Below are positions 1 through 5,596 of a stretch of 5,596 nt of DNA, piece by piece (the first letter of the stretch is position 1; every line of letters starts with the position of its first letter). The stretch lies in NCBI GenBank assembly GCA_020853835.1, contig JADYYC010000227.1, positions 1 through 5,596 on the forward strand, read 5' to 3'. A program made the position numbers and the translations under genes. This DNA is from Anaerolineales bacterium (GTDB taxonomy: Bacteria; Chloroflexota; Anaerolineae; Anaerolineales; UBA4823). The notes below the pieces were generated by a model. That model ran no database searches and was not told where the DNA came from. It was given only the letters and a program-made list of their open reading frames with translations.

Positions 1-1241
1 CCGAGGTTGAACTGACCCTGGAGCGGTTTGCCTACGGCGGCGAAGCGATCGGGCGGCTGCCGGATGGACGGGCGGTTTTCGTGCCGCTGGCGCTGCCAGG
101 AGAGCGCGCCCGAGTTGAGCTGGTCGAACAGAAGCGCAGTTACGCCCGCGCCCGGCTGGTGGAGGTCCTGCAGCCCTCCCCGGACCGCGGCGCCCCGCGC
201 TGCGCCCATTTTGGCGAGTGCGGCGGGTGCCATTACCAGCACATGCATTACACAGTCCAGCTCCAGGCCAAACAAGCGGTGCTCAAAGACCAACTCGAGC
301 GCATCGGCGGGCTGGCGGACCCGCCCCTGGCGGACCCGGAAGGGGCGCCCGAGCCATTTTACTATCGCAACCACGTCCAGTTCCACCTCACCCCCGAGGG
401 CAGGCTGGGGTACCACCGCCCCCGCTCGGAAGAGGTGCTGGAGATCCGCGAATGCCACCTCCCCGAACTGCCCATCAACGAGGTGTGGCCGCAGGTTGAG
501 TTCGAGCCGGGCAGCGGGGTGGAGCGGGCGGGGCTGCGGCTGGGGGCAGACGGCGACCTGCTCTTGACCCTGGAGAGCAGCAACCTGGAGCCGCCCGAGT
601 TGAGCGTCGAGGACCTGCCGGTCTCGGTGGTGCACCTGAGCCCGGGCGGGACGCTGGCGCTGGCGGGCAGCCCGGAGGTGACGATGGAGGCGCTGGGGCG
701 GCGTTTCCGGGTCTCGGCGGGGTCTTTTTTCCAGGTCAACACCGCGCTGGCGGAGAGGCTGGTGGAGTATGTGATGGGGCTGCTCGATGGGCGCGGCCTG
801 CTGGGCGCGCGGGTCTGTGCGCTGGACCTGTATTGCGGCGTGGGGTTGTTCAGCGCTTTCCTGCGCACGCGGGTCGGAAAACTGGTCGGGGTCGAGGCTT
901 CGGCCTCGGCGGTGGATGATTTCGCCTTCAACCTGGACGAGTTCGAGGCGGTCGAGGTCTACGAAGCCCCGGTCGAGCGGGCGCTGGAGGCCCTGGACTT
1001 GCGGCCTGAGATCGTGCTGGCCGACCCCCCGCGCGATGGCCTGGGCCGCGGCGTGGTGGAGCAGATCTTGAAGATGGGGCCGCGGGCGCTCGTCTACGTT
1101 TCGTGCGACCCCGCCACTCTAGCGCGGGATGGCCGGCTGCTGGCGGCGGGAGGGTACCGGCTGGAAGAAGCGCGGCTGTTCGACATGTTCCCACAGACCT
1201 ATCATCTCGAGAGCGTGAGCCTGTGGAGGCGGACAGGATGA
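1..1241 (+). CDS. TrmA/RlmD (RumA)-family 4Fe-4S RNA uracil-C5 methyltransferase, 5'-partial
   Basis: SAM-dependent enzyme predicted to methylate C5 of a uridine in RNA, most likely 23S rRNA. The reading frame is open from base 3 (412 residues visible) and the true start lies upstream; the GTG at 81 is internal, because residues 1-62 form a TRAM RNA-binding domain. Cysteines 67, 73, 76 (C-x5-C-x2-C) and 151 match the RlmD iron-sulfur ligands. The Rossmann methyltransferase domain shows FFQVN (Gln244), the SAM motif DLYCGVG (Asp275) and DPPRDG (Asp341). The nucleophile is Cys368 in SCDPATLARD and the general base is Glu403 in HLES; their 35-residue spacing equals that of E. coli RlmD. TRAM plus Fe-S argues for RlmD-like rather than TrmA, but RlmC/RlmCD-type specificity cannot be excluded, so no symbol is given. 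Family certain, target base uncertain. Confidence 0.93.
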   Translation, partial: EVELTLERFAYGGEAIGRLPDGRAVFVPLALPGERARVELVEQKRSYARARLVEVLQPSPDRGAPRCAHFGECGGCHYQHMHYTVQLQAKQAVLKDQLERIGGLADPPLADPEGAPEPFYYRNHVQFHLTPEGRLGYHRPRSEEVLEIRECHLPELPINEVWPQVEFEPGSGVERAGLRLGADGDLLLTLESSNLEPPELSVEDLPVSVVHLSPGGTLALAGSPEVTMEALGRRFRVSAGSFFQVNTALAERLVEYVMGLLDGRGLLGARVCALDLYCGVGLFSAFLRTRVGKLVGVEASASAVDDFAFNLDEFEAVEVYEAPVERALEALDLRPEIVLADPPRDGLGRGVVEQILKMGPRALVYVSCDPATLARDGRLLAAGGYRLEEARLFDMFPQTYHLESVSLWRRTG

Positions 1242-1352
1242 TTTCGAGGAAGCCCGATAGACCGCGCTGGGAGACAGTTGGACACGACGGCCGCTCAATG
1301 GGATGCCTTATCAAGGGGCAAATTTCGAGACCGACAATTACTGGAAGCACCG
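1242..1352. other. Intergenic gap between methyltransferase and antiporter
   Basis: This 111-base stretch shows no convincing -35/-10 pair and no hairpin with a T-tract, so the antiporter may be read through from the methyltransferase gene or use a weak promoter. Two small ORFs cross it. One starts at ATG 1238, overlaps the methyltransferase stop and ends at 1360 (40 codons). The other starts at ATG 1303 and ends at 1356 (17 codons), with its TGA overlapping the antiporter ATG at 1353. Neither has a clear Shine-Dalgarno and both may be chance. Confidence 0.4.
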
Positions 1353-2825
1353 ATGAATGAATACGTATTGATTGGCGTCTCGTTGCTGTTGCTGATAAGC
1401 GTGCTGGTCAGCAAAATCTCCGACCGGTTTGGCGTCCCCACGCTCCTGCTGTTCCTGGTCTTGGGGATGCTGGCTGGATCGGATGGGCTTGGCGGCATCT
1501 ACTTCGATGACCCGGCCCTGGCGCAATTGATCGGCATTATCTCGCTCATTCTGATCCTTTTCTCGGGCGGACTGGACACGGAGTGGCGGGAAGTCCGCCC
1601 GGTGCTCAAAGAGAGCCTGCTCCTGGCCACGCTGGGGGTCTTCATCACCGCCATCGTGGTCGGCCTGTTTGTAAGCCTGGTGCTCGGTTTTTCGACCCTC
1701 GAGGGGCTGCTGCTTGGCTCGATCGTCTCATCGACGGATGCGGCGGCGGTGTTTTCGGTCCTGCGCGCAAAAGGCATCAGCCTCAGGGGAAAACTCAAGC
1801 CATTGTTGGAGCTCGAGTCGGGCAGCAACGACCCGATGGCGATTTTTCTAACGGTCGGGTTGATCCAGTTGATCACCCAGCCGGGTTCTTCGGGGTTCAG
1901 CCTGATCGGGATGTTTGTGCAACAAATGTTGATCGGGGCGGCGATCGGGTATGGCATGGGCAGGGTGATGTTGTTCCTGGTCAATCGCTTGAAGCTGGGG
2001 TATGAAGGGCTCTATCCCGTGCTGACGCTATCGCTGGTGTTCCTCACCTTTGGGTTGACGGATTTAATCGGCGGCAGCGGGTTCCTGGCGGTCTACCTGG
2101 CAGGTATCGTCTTGCGGAGCCAGGACTTTATCCACCAGAAGAGCCTGATGCGTTTTCATGACGGCCTGGCGTGGATCATGCAGATCACGGTGTTTTTTAC
2201 GCTGGGCTTGCTGGTTTTTCCAACGCGGCTGGTGCCGATCATCGGCGCGGGCCTGCTGATCGCGGGGTGGTTGATGTTTGTGGCCCGCCCGGTCAGCGTG
2301 TTCATCGGCCTGCTGCCAAGCAAGCTGGGTTGGAACGAAAAGACGTTCATCTCCTGGGTGGGGTTGCGCGGCGCGGCCCCGGTCATATTAGCCACTTTTC
2401 CCTTGATCGCACGGCTTGACCAGGCGAACCAGATTTTCAACATCGTCTTTTTTGTGGTGCTGACATCGGTCTTGCTGCAAGGGACGTCGCTGCCGCGCAT
2501 CGCGCGCTGGCTGAAAGTCGATGCGCCGATCATACCCAAACGGGTTTATCCGATCGAGTACGTCCCGGTAGGCGGTTTGAAAGGCGAGCTCAAAGAATTA
2601 CCCATCCCGGCCGACTCGAGCATGAATGGGAAGGCCATCTTCGAGCTGGGCCTCCCGCCCGATTTCCTCGTCGTTCTCATCGCCAGGGACAATGACTTTA
2701 TCCTGCCCAGCGGCGGGATCGTTTTACAGGGGAAAGACACCTTATTGGTGTTAGCGGATAACAAGTCATTCGATGAAGTGGTCAAGAAATTCAACCTGGA
2801 AGCAGGGGAAAAACCAGCGGACTGA
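1353..2825 (+). CDS. nhaP2: NhaP2/CvrA-type K+(Na+)/H+ antiporter, CPA1 family, with C-terminal RCK_C domain
   Basis: Inner-membrane cation/proton exchanger of 490 residues. Residues 1-385 are a long run of hydrophobic helices typical of the CPA1 exchanger domain. Family landmarks are SSTDAAAVFSVL (Thr128-Asp129), LESGSNDPMAIFLT with the Asn159-Asp160 ion-binding pair, GSGFLAVYLAG (241-251) and SWVGLRGAAP (334-343, Arg339). These follow the E. coli NhaP2/CvrA pattern closely, a subfamily linked to K+/H+ exchange. Residues about 402-481 form a soluble RCK_C (TrkA-C) regulatory domain. E. coli NhaP2 is longer, about 578 residues. ATG 1353 was chosen because GGAAG lies 5 bases upstream and the first membrane helix starts right after it. 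An in-frame TTG at 1278 would add 25 polar residues. The stop abuts the sulfotransferase gene. K+ versus Na+ preference cannot be read from sequence. Confidence 0.92.
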   Translation: MNEYVLIGVSLLLLISVLVSKISDRFGVPTLLLFLVLGMLAGSDGLGGIYFDDPALAQLIGIISLILILFSGGLDTEWREVRPVLKESLLLATLGVFITAIVVGLFVSLVLGFSTLEGLLLGSIVSSTDAAAVFSVLRAKGISLRGKLKPLLELESGSNDPMAIFLTVGLIQLITQPGSSGFSLIGMFVQQMLIGAAIGYGMGRVMLFLVNRLKLGYEGLYPVLTLSLVFLTFGLTDLIGGSGFLAVYLAGIVLRSQDFIHQKSLMRFHDGLAWIMQITVFFTLGLLVFPTRLVPIIGAGLLIAGWLMFVARPVSVFIGLLPSKLGWNEKTFISWVGLRGAAPVILATFPLIARLDQANQIFNIVFFVVLTSVLLQGTSLPRIARWLKVDAPIIPKRVYPIEYVPVGGLKGELKELPIPADSSMNGKAIFELGLPPDFLVVLIARDNDFILPSGGIVLQGKDTLLVLADNKSFDEVVKKFNLEAGEKPAD

Positions 2826-2828
2826 ATG

Positions 2829-2834
2829 TATAAT
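2829..2834 (+). promoter_or_regulatory. Perfect TATAAT -10 element before the sulfotransferase gene
   Basis: A consensus TATAAT starts 3 bases after the antiporter stop codon and ends 6 bases before ATG 2841. No -35-like hexamer is visible 16-18 bases upstream, where the sequence is GGGGAAA-like. A start about 7 bases downstream of the hexamer would fall on or next to the A of ATG 2841, giving a leaderless mRNA. The hexamer is seen directly; its use as a promoter is inference. Confidence 0.45.
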
Positions 2835-2840
2835 CGCGGC

Positions 2841-3572
2841 ATGATCATTCTATCGGCGGGGATGCCGCGGGCCGGCTCCGGCTGGTATTACAACCTGACC
2901 AACGACTTGATGCTTGCGCACGGAGCGCGCGATGCGCGCCAGATCCGCGAGCGTTACCGGCTGCAAGCGATCCTGACCGAGGTGAACTGCAACATCGGGG
3001 CGCTCACAACCCGCCGGACGCTGAGGGTGCTGCTGCCGGCAGCGCTGGGGAACACGTTTGTGATCAAGGCGCACGCCGCCCCGGGGGCGCTGGCGCGCCG
3101 GGCGATCGGCTGGGGCTGGATACGCCCCACGTACATCTACCGCGATCCGCGCGACGCGCTGCTCTCGGCGATGGAGAACGGACAGCGAGCGCTCGAGCGC
3201 GGCCGCCCAAACGCCTTTGCACCGTATGCCGAGTTCGAGGCGGCGCTGGATTTCATGCGCGGCTACCTGCGCACCTGGGAAGCCTGGATGCGCTGCGACC
3301 GGGCGCTGCTGGCGCGTTACGAAGACCTGCTGCTGAATTACGAAGCCGAAGCGGAAAGGCTGGTCGAGTTCTTAGGCCTCGACCCCGCCGATCAGCAGAC
3401 GCGCCAACTGGTCGCGCGCTACCAACCCGAAAAAGGGCAGGAGGGTCAGAAGGGGCTGCACTTCAGCCACGGCAAGATCGGACGCTTCCGGCACAAGTTG
3501 ACCCCCGACCAGCAAGAAAAGATGAACCAGAGCCTCTCCCCCTTCCTGGCGAAGATGGGCTACGCGATTTGA
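2841..3572 (+). CDS. Sulfotransferase-family protein (PAPS-dependent, small)
   Basis: Predicted cytosolic enzyme of 243 residues that would transfer sulfate from PAPS to an unknown acceptor. The N-terminal strand runs straight into the 5'-phosphosulfate loop, GMPRAGSGWYY (7-17). IKAHA (75-79) supplies the Lys76/His78 pair of the catalytic KxH motif. YRDPRDALLS (100-109) is the 3'-phosphate site, with Arg101 and Ser109 eight apart as in classical sulfotransferases. RYEDLLLNY fits the family's downstream helix. The C-terminal RKGxxGDWK motif is degenerate, here SHGKIGRFR (209-217). ATG 2841 is preferred because the conserved fold begins at residue 2. ATG 2826, directly after the antiporter TGA, would add MYNRG, but those codons contain TATAAT. 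Neither start has a good Shine-Dalgarno. Substrate unknown; the neighbours give no pathway hint. It runs convergent with the next gene, 10 bases away. Confidence 0.82.
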   Translation: MIILSAGMPRAGSGWYYNLTNDLMLAHGARDARQIRERYRLQAILTEVNCNIGALTTRRTLRVLLPAALGNTFVIKAHAAPGALARRAIGWGWIRPTYIYRDPRDALLSAMENGQRALERGRPNAFAPYAEFEAALDFMRGYLRTWEAWMRCDRALLARYEDLLLNYEAEAERLVEFLGLDPADQQTRQLVARYQPEKGQEGQKGLHFSHGKIGRFRHKLTPDQQEKMNQSLSPFLAKMGYAI

Positions 3573-3575
3573 AAG

Positions 3576-3601
3576 CCGCCTCTCAATCGGGCGAGGGGCG
3601 G
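3576..3601 (-). terminator. Possible weak hairpin at the convergent gene junction
   Basis: CCGCCTC at 3576-3582 can pair with GAGGGGCGG at 3593-3601 (seven pairs with a two-base bulge and a loop of about 10). On the - strand the hairpin is followed by CTTTC, a very short U-tract, and it overlaps the 3' end and stop of the - strand gene. It lies between two converging genes, where a bidirectional terminator would be expected, but it is a poor match to a rho-independent terminator. Confidence 0.25.
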
Positions 3602-4098
3602 GCGTACTGCATGACCAGGTACTGGGTGATCAGGCTGAAGACGATCAGGATCAGAAACATCGCCCCCTGATCGATGCTACCGATGCGCACCTCGCGCAGC
3701 ACGAGCGTAACGGCCGTCAGGGCCGAGACCACCATCAGTCCAAAATCAAACACCAGGATGGTGATGACCAGCGCAATCAGGCCTCCAACCACGAACAGCA
3801 CCGGCGTGGCCCAATCGGCGCTGCTTCTAAGCGCTTCTGGGAGATAATAGACCAGGAAGCCGCCCGCAAAAAAAGCCGCAACCCGGGCGGTCCAGCGGCG
3901 GAAAAGAAATGCGAGCAGAATGCCAAAGACGGCAAACAGCAGCGACAGGATGAGGTTGTTCGTCTCGGTCGAGAACAGGTTCATCTGCGCGACGACGAAA
4001 TTGCCGAGCAGAAAAGCCATCGTACCGGTGAAAATCCAGTAGGCTGGACGGCCCGAGAGCATCAGCAAAAAACCAATCCCAACATTGACTATCGCCAT
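3583..4098 (-). CDS. Multi-pass integral membrane protein of unknown function (DUF4203/TMEM198-like)
   Basis: A 171-residue, very hydrophobic protein with about six predicted membrane segments, roughly residues 2-14, 18-38, 47-67, 70-88, 97-134 (probably two helices with a short turn) and 145-165. The only clearly polar stretches are short loops such as FRRWTARVA (66-74) and LREVRIGSIDQG (134-145), plus the C-terminal tail. There is no signal peptidase site, catalytic motif or soluble domain. Repeated GFLLG/AFLLG-like helices resemble DUF4203/TMEM198-type membrane proteins; this is an impression, and the function is unknown. The start is well supported: AAGGAGG lies 7 bases before the ATG, with a good promoter upstream. 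It is divergent from panB and convergent with the sulfotransferase gene. Confidence 0.85.
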   Translation of the reverse strand: MAIVNVGIGFLLMLSGRPAYWIFTGTMAFLLGNFVVAQMNLFSTETNNLILSLLFAVFGILLAFLFRRWTARVAAFFAGGFLVYYLPEALRSSADWATPVLFVVGGLIALVITILVFDFGLMVVSALTAVTLVLREVRIGSIDQGAMFLILIVFSLITQYLVMQYARPSPD

Positions 4099-4105
4099 CG
4101 CCCTA

Positions 4106-4112
4106 CCTCCTT
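4106..4112 (-). promoter_or_regulatory. Strong Shine-Dalgarno AAGGAGG for the membrane protein
   Basis: On the - strand AAGGAGG lies 7 bases before ATG (4098-4096). It is a near-perfect 16S complement and fixes the start of the 171-residue membrane protein. Confidence 0.85.
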
Positions 4113-4133
4113 ACATGCTGCGGCTCACCCGAG

Positions 4134-4152
4134 GTATACGAATATACTATAT
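4134..4152. repeat. AT-rich overlapping dyads, possible operator
   Basis: GTATA-CGAA-TATAC (4134-4147) is a perfect inverted repeat with a 4-base centre. It overlaps a second dyad, ATATA-C-TATAT (4142-4152). Together they cover the predicted -10 hexamer (4146-4151) and start region (near 4139) of the - strand promoter, a usual place for a repressor to bind. AT-rich -10 regions form such dyads by chance, so operator function is inference. Confidence 0.35.
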
Positions 4153-4174
4153 CTATTCCAGCATGTCTTGTCAA
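4146..4174 (-). promoter_or_regulatory. Predicted sigma70-type promoter for the membrane protein
   Basis: On the - strand a consensus TTGACA (-35, 4174-4169) is followed after 17 bases by TATAGT (-10, 4151-4146), five of six matches to consensus. Transcription would start near 4139, leaving a leader of about 41 bases with the AAGGAGG site. Its -35 overlaps the -35 of the opposite promoter. Confidence 0.72.
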
Positions 4175-4196
4175 TTCCCGAAAAACGAGGCATAAT
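4168..4196 (+). promoter_or_regulatory. Predicted sigma70-type promoter for panB-panE
   Basis: TTGTCA (-35, 4168-4173) is followed by a 17-base spacer and CATAAT (-10, 4191-4196), each five of six matches to consensus. Transcription would start near 4203, giving an 87-base or so leader before panB. The -35 hexamer overlaps by five bases the opposite-strand TTGACA of the divergent gene. Confidence 0.7.
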
Positions 4197-4202
4197 TCGA
4201 AG

Positions 4203-4289
4203 CGCTGCCCGGATCTTCATCGACCGGGACAGGATCACCATATCAACCCCAATCAACCTCAGGCCTCTACCTGACCCCAGGAGGGTACC
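4203..4289 (+). other. panB 5' leader with two small hairpins
   Basis: The predicted untranslated leader can form two short stems: CCCGG (4208-4212) with CCGGG (4224-4228), and TCAGG (4259-4263) with CCTGA (4270-4274) around a 6-base loop. The second ends 4 bases before the Shine-Dalgarno. Neither is followed by a U-tract and no known riboswitch fold is recognisable, so this may be an ordinary leader. Confidence 0.3.
4279..4285 (+). promoter_or_regulatory. Shine-Dalgarno AGGAGGG of panB
   Basis: AGGAGG lies 5 bases before ATG 4290 (the AGGAGGG run ends 4 bases before it). This strong site fixes the panB start and confirms that the extra N-terminal residues of the protein are real. Confidence 0.85.
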
Positions 4290-5177
4290 ATGACCACAGT
4301 TCCAAATTCCACAACGACGTTAAATCGCAAGAAAGTCACTGCGCTGTCCCTGCGGAACAAGAAAGCCGCCGGAGAGGCGATCAGCATGTTGACGGCCTAC
4401 GATTACCCCACCGCGCTGGCCCTCGACCAGGCGGGGATCGACGCCATCCTGGTGGGCGATTCGCTCGGGATGGTGGTGCTCGGTTACGAGAACACCCTGC
4501 CGGTCACGATGGAAGACATGCTGCACCACTGCAAGGCGGTGGCGCGCGGGGCGCGGAGCGCGCTGTTGATCGGCGACATGCCGTTCATGTCGTTCCAGGT
4601 CTCGATCCCCGAAGCGGTGCGCAACGCGGGGCGCCTGCTGCAGGAGGGCGGCATGGACGCGGTCAAGCTGGAGGGCGGCCGCGAGCGCCTGGAAACGACG
4701 CGGGCGATCACCGCGGCGGGCATCCCGGTGATGGGCCACCTCGGGCTGGTCCCGCAGAGCGTGAACCAGCTTGGCGGTTTCCGCCCGCAAGCCCGCCAGG
4801 CGGCTGAGGCGCGCCGGCTGATCGAAGACGCGCTCCTGTTGGAGCAGGCGGGATGTTTTGCGATCGTGCTCGAATCGATCCCGGCGCGGCTGGCAGAGCG
4901 CGTTTCATCCAGCCTGGAGATCCCGACCATCGGCATCGGCGCGGGGGCGGGCTGCGACGGGCAAGTGCTGGTCACGCACGATCTGCTGGGGCTGTTCGAG
5001 CGCTTCACGCCGCGCTTTGCGCGCCGGTATGCCGAGCTGCACGCCGAGATGGTGCAGGCGTTCGAGACTTACAAGCGCGACGTCGAGGAGGGCGTCTTCC
5101 CGGCTCAAGAGCACACGATCGATATGGCAGACAGCGAGTGGGCCAAGCTGATCGAAGAGCTGGATCATGCGGTTTGA
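4290..5177 (+). CDS. panB: 3-methyl-2-oxobutanoate hydroxymethyltransferase (ketopantoate hydroxymethyltransferase)
   Basis: Cytosolic enzyme for the first committed step of pantothenate synthesis: it transfers a hydroxymethyl group from 5,10-methylenetetrahydrofolate to 2-oxoisovalerate, giving ketopantoate. The 295-residue protein is a TIM barrel and every landmark is present: LTAYDYPTA (34-42), VGDSLGM with Mg ligand Asp57, TLPVTMEDML, IGDMPFMS with Asp96, VKLEGG with Glu128, and VLESIP with catalytic Glu195. GIGAG (215-219) and the VLVTHDLLG segment complete the family pattern. E. coli PanB has 264 residues; here there are about 12 more at the N-terminus and a tail of about 18 after EHTI, neither unusual in the family. 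It is the first gene after its own promoter and overlaps panE by 11 bases. Confidence 0.97.
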   Translation: MTTVPNSTTTLNRKKVTALSLRNKKAAGEAISMLTAYDYPTALALDQAGIDAILVGDSLGMVVLGYENTLPVTMEDMLHHCKAVARGARSALLIGDMPFMSFQVSIPEAVRNAGRLLQEGGMDAVKLEGGRERLETTRAITAAGIPVMGHLGLVPQSVNQLGGFRPQARQAAEARRLIEDALLLEQAGCFAIVLESIPARLAERVSSSLEIPTIGIGAGAGCDGQVLVTHDLLGLFERFTPRFARRYAELHAEMVQAFETYKRDVEEGVFPAQEHTIDMADSEWAKLIEELDHAV

Positions 5178-5596
5178 CCCTGAAAACGCAGTGCTGGTGA
5201 TGGGAACCGGCGCAATGGCCTGCCTGTTTGCGGCGCGCCTGTCCGGGACGGGCGTCCCGGTCTGGGTCTACGGCACCTGGGCGGAGGGTCTGCACGCGTT
5301 GGACGAGTGGGGCGTGCGGCTGATCGACGAGGGGGGGCAGGAGCGCGCATATCCCGTGCAGACCGTCCGGCGCCCCGAGGATTGCGCCGGGGCGCTCGAG
5401 GCGCTGGTGCTGGTCAAATCCTGGCAGACGGGGCGCGCCGCGGCGCAGCTTGCGGGCTGCCTGGCGGATGACGGCATGGCGCTGACGCTGCAAAACGGGA
5501 TGGGAAACCGCGAGGCGCTCATCCAGGCGCTCGGCGCACGGCGGGTAAGCCTCGGGGTCACGACGATCGGGGCGAACCTGCTCGGGCCGGGGCGCG
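5167..5596 (+). CDS. panE: 2-dehydropantoate 2-reductase (ketopantoate reductase), 3'-partial
   Basis: NADPH-dependent enzyme that reduces ketopantoate, the PanB product, to pantoate. ATG 5167 lies inside the panB 3' end in another frame and opens 143 codons without a stop to the window edge. Residues 9-25 form the Rossmann dinucleotide loop, VLVMGTGAMACLFAARL. VLVKSWQT (81-88, Lys84) and LQNGMGN (108-114, Asn110) match the NADPH/substrate residues Lys72 and Asn98 of E. coli PanE. GVTTIGANLLGPGR continues the fold. The loop reads GxGxxA rather than GxGxxG, which is tolerated in this family. The catalytic Lys and Glu of the C-terminal domain (Lys176 and Glu256 in E. coli) lie beyond the window. 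There is no strong Shine-Dalgarno before ATG 5167, so translation is probably coupled to panB. ATG 5200 would cut into the Rossmann strand and is unlikely. Confidence 0.92.
   Translation, partial: MRFDPENAVLVMGTGAMACLFAARLSGTGVPVWVYGTWAEGLHALDEWGVRLIDEGGQERAYPVQTVRRPEDCAGALEALVLVKSWQTGRAAAQLAGCLADDGMALTLQNGMGNREALIQALGARRVSLGVTTIGANLLGPGR

Noticed and set aside
81..83. GTG as start of the methyltransferase
   Set aside because: The same frame is open back to base 3 and encodes the first part of a TRAM domain, so the GTG is internal.
362..931. 189-codon - strand ORF inside the methyltransferase gene
   Set aside because: Low-complexity Ser/Arg/Pro translation typical of an antisense frame in G+C-rich DNA; the + strand has intact family motifs.
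1278..1306. TTGGAC as a -35 element for the antiporter
   Set aside because: No -10-like hexamer lies 16-18 bases downstream.
1499..1984. 161-codon - strand ORF inside the antiporter gene
   Set aside because: No recognisable domain or ribosome site; it is antisense to conserved antiporter motifs.
4320..4790. - strand ORF (and 4484-5008) opposite panB
   Set aside because: Arg/His/Ala-rich composition with no domain; it is a shadow of the intact panB frame.
5005..5493. 162-codon - strand ORF spanning the panB-panE junction
   Set aside because: It contradicts the clear panE reading on the + strand and has no recognisable motif.
1..5596. tRNA, rRNA, CRISPR array, insertion sequence, toxin-antitoxin or defence genes
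   Set aside because: No cloverleaf, regularly spaced direct repeats, terminal inverted repeats, transposase or defence motifs were seen by eye on either strand.

Overview
The window is an ordinary G+C-rich bacterial chromosome segment with six protein-coding genes, four complete and one cut at each edge. No RNA gene, CRISPR array, insertion sequence, phage gene or origin was recognised. The protein types and the wording of PanB and the DUF4203-like membrane protein would suit a Chloroflexota (Anaerolineae-like) bacterium. That placement is an impression from sequence style, not a demonstrated assignment.

Left part (1-3572, all + strand): the C-terminal 412 residues of an iron-sulfur TrmA/RlmD-type RNA uracil-C5 methyltransferase run in from outside the window. 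A 111-base gap with no clear promoter follows. Then comes a NhaP2/CvrA-type CPA1 cation/proton antiporter with a C-terminal RCK_C (TrkA-C) domain. A small PAPS-dependent sulfotransferase-like gene follows it almost without a gap. A perfect TATAAT lies 6 bases before the preferred sulfotransferase ATG, so that gene may have its own leaderless transcript.

Middle (3573-4289): a 171-residue multi-pass membrane protein of unknown function lies on the - strand, ending 10 bases from the sulfotransferase stop (convergent). The 191-base region between its start and panB (4099-4289) holds the main regulatory architecture. Two good sigma70-type promoters face in opposite directions, both with 17-base spacers, and their -35 hexamers overlap almost completely on opposite strands. 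An AT-rich dyad sits over the - strand -10/+1 region, and a strong Shine-Dalgarno precedes each gene.

Right part (4290-5596, + strand): panB (ketopantoate hydroxymethyltransferase) overlaps by 11 bases the start of panE (ketopantoate reductase, cut by the window end). These are two consecutive steps from 2-oxoisovalerate to pantoate in pantothenate/CoA synthesis, and the pair is almost certainly one operon. The other genes have no evident shared pathway. I see no sign of a novel multi-gene system; the most interesting points are the divergent promoter pair and the promoter embedded at the antiporter-sulfotransferase junction.
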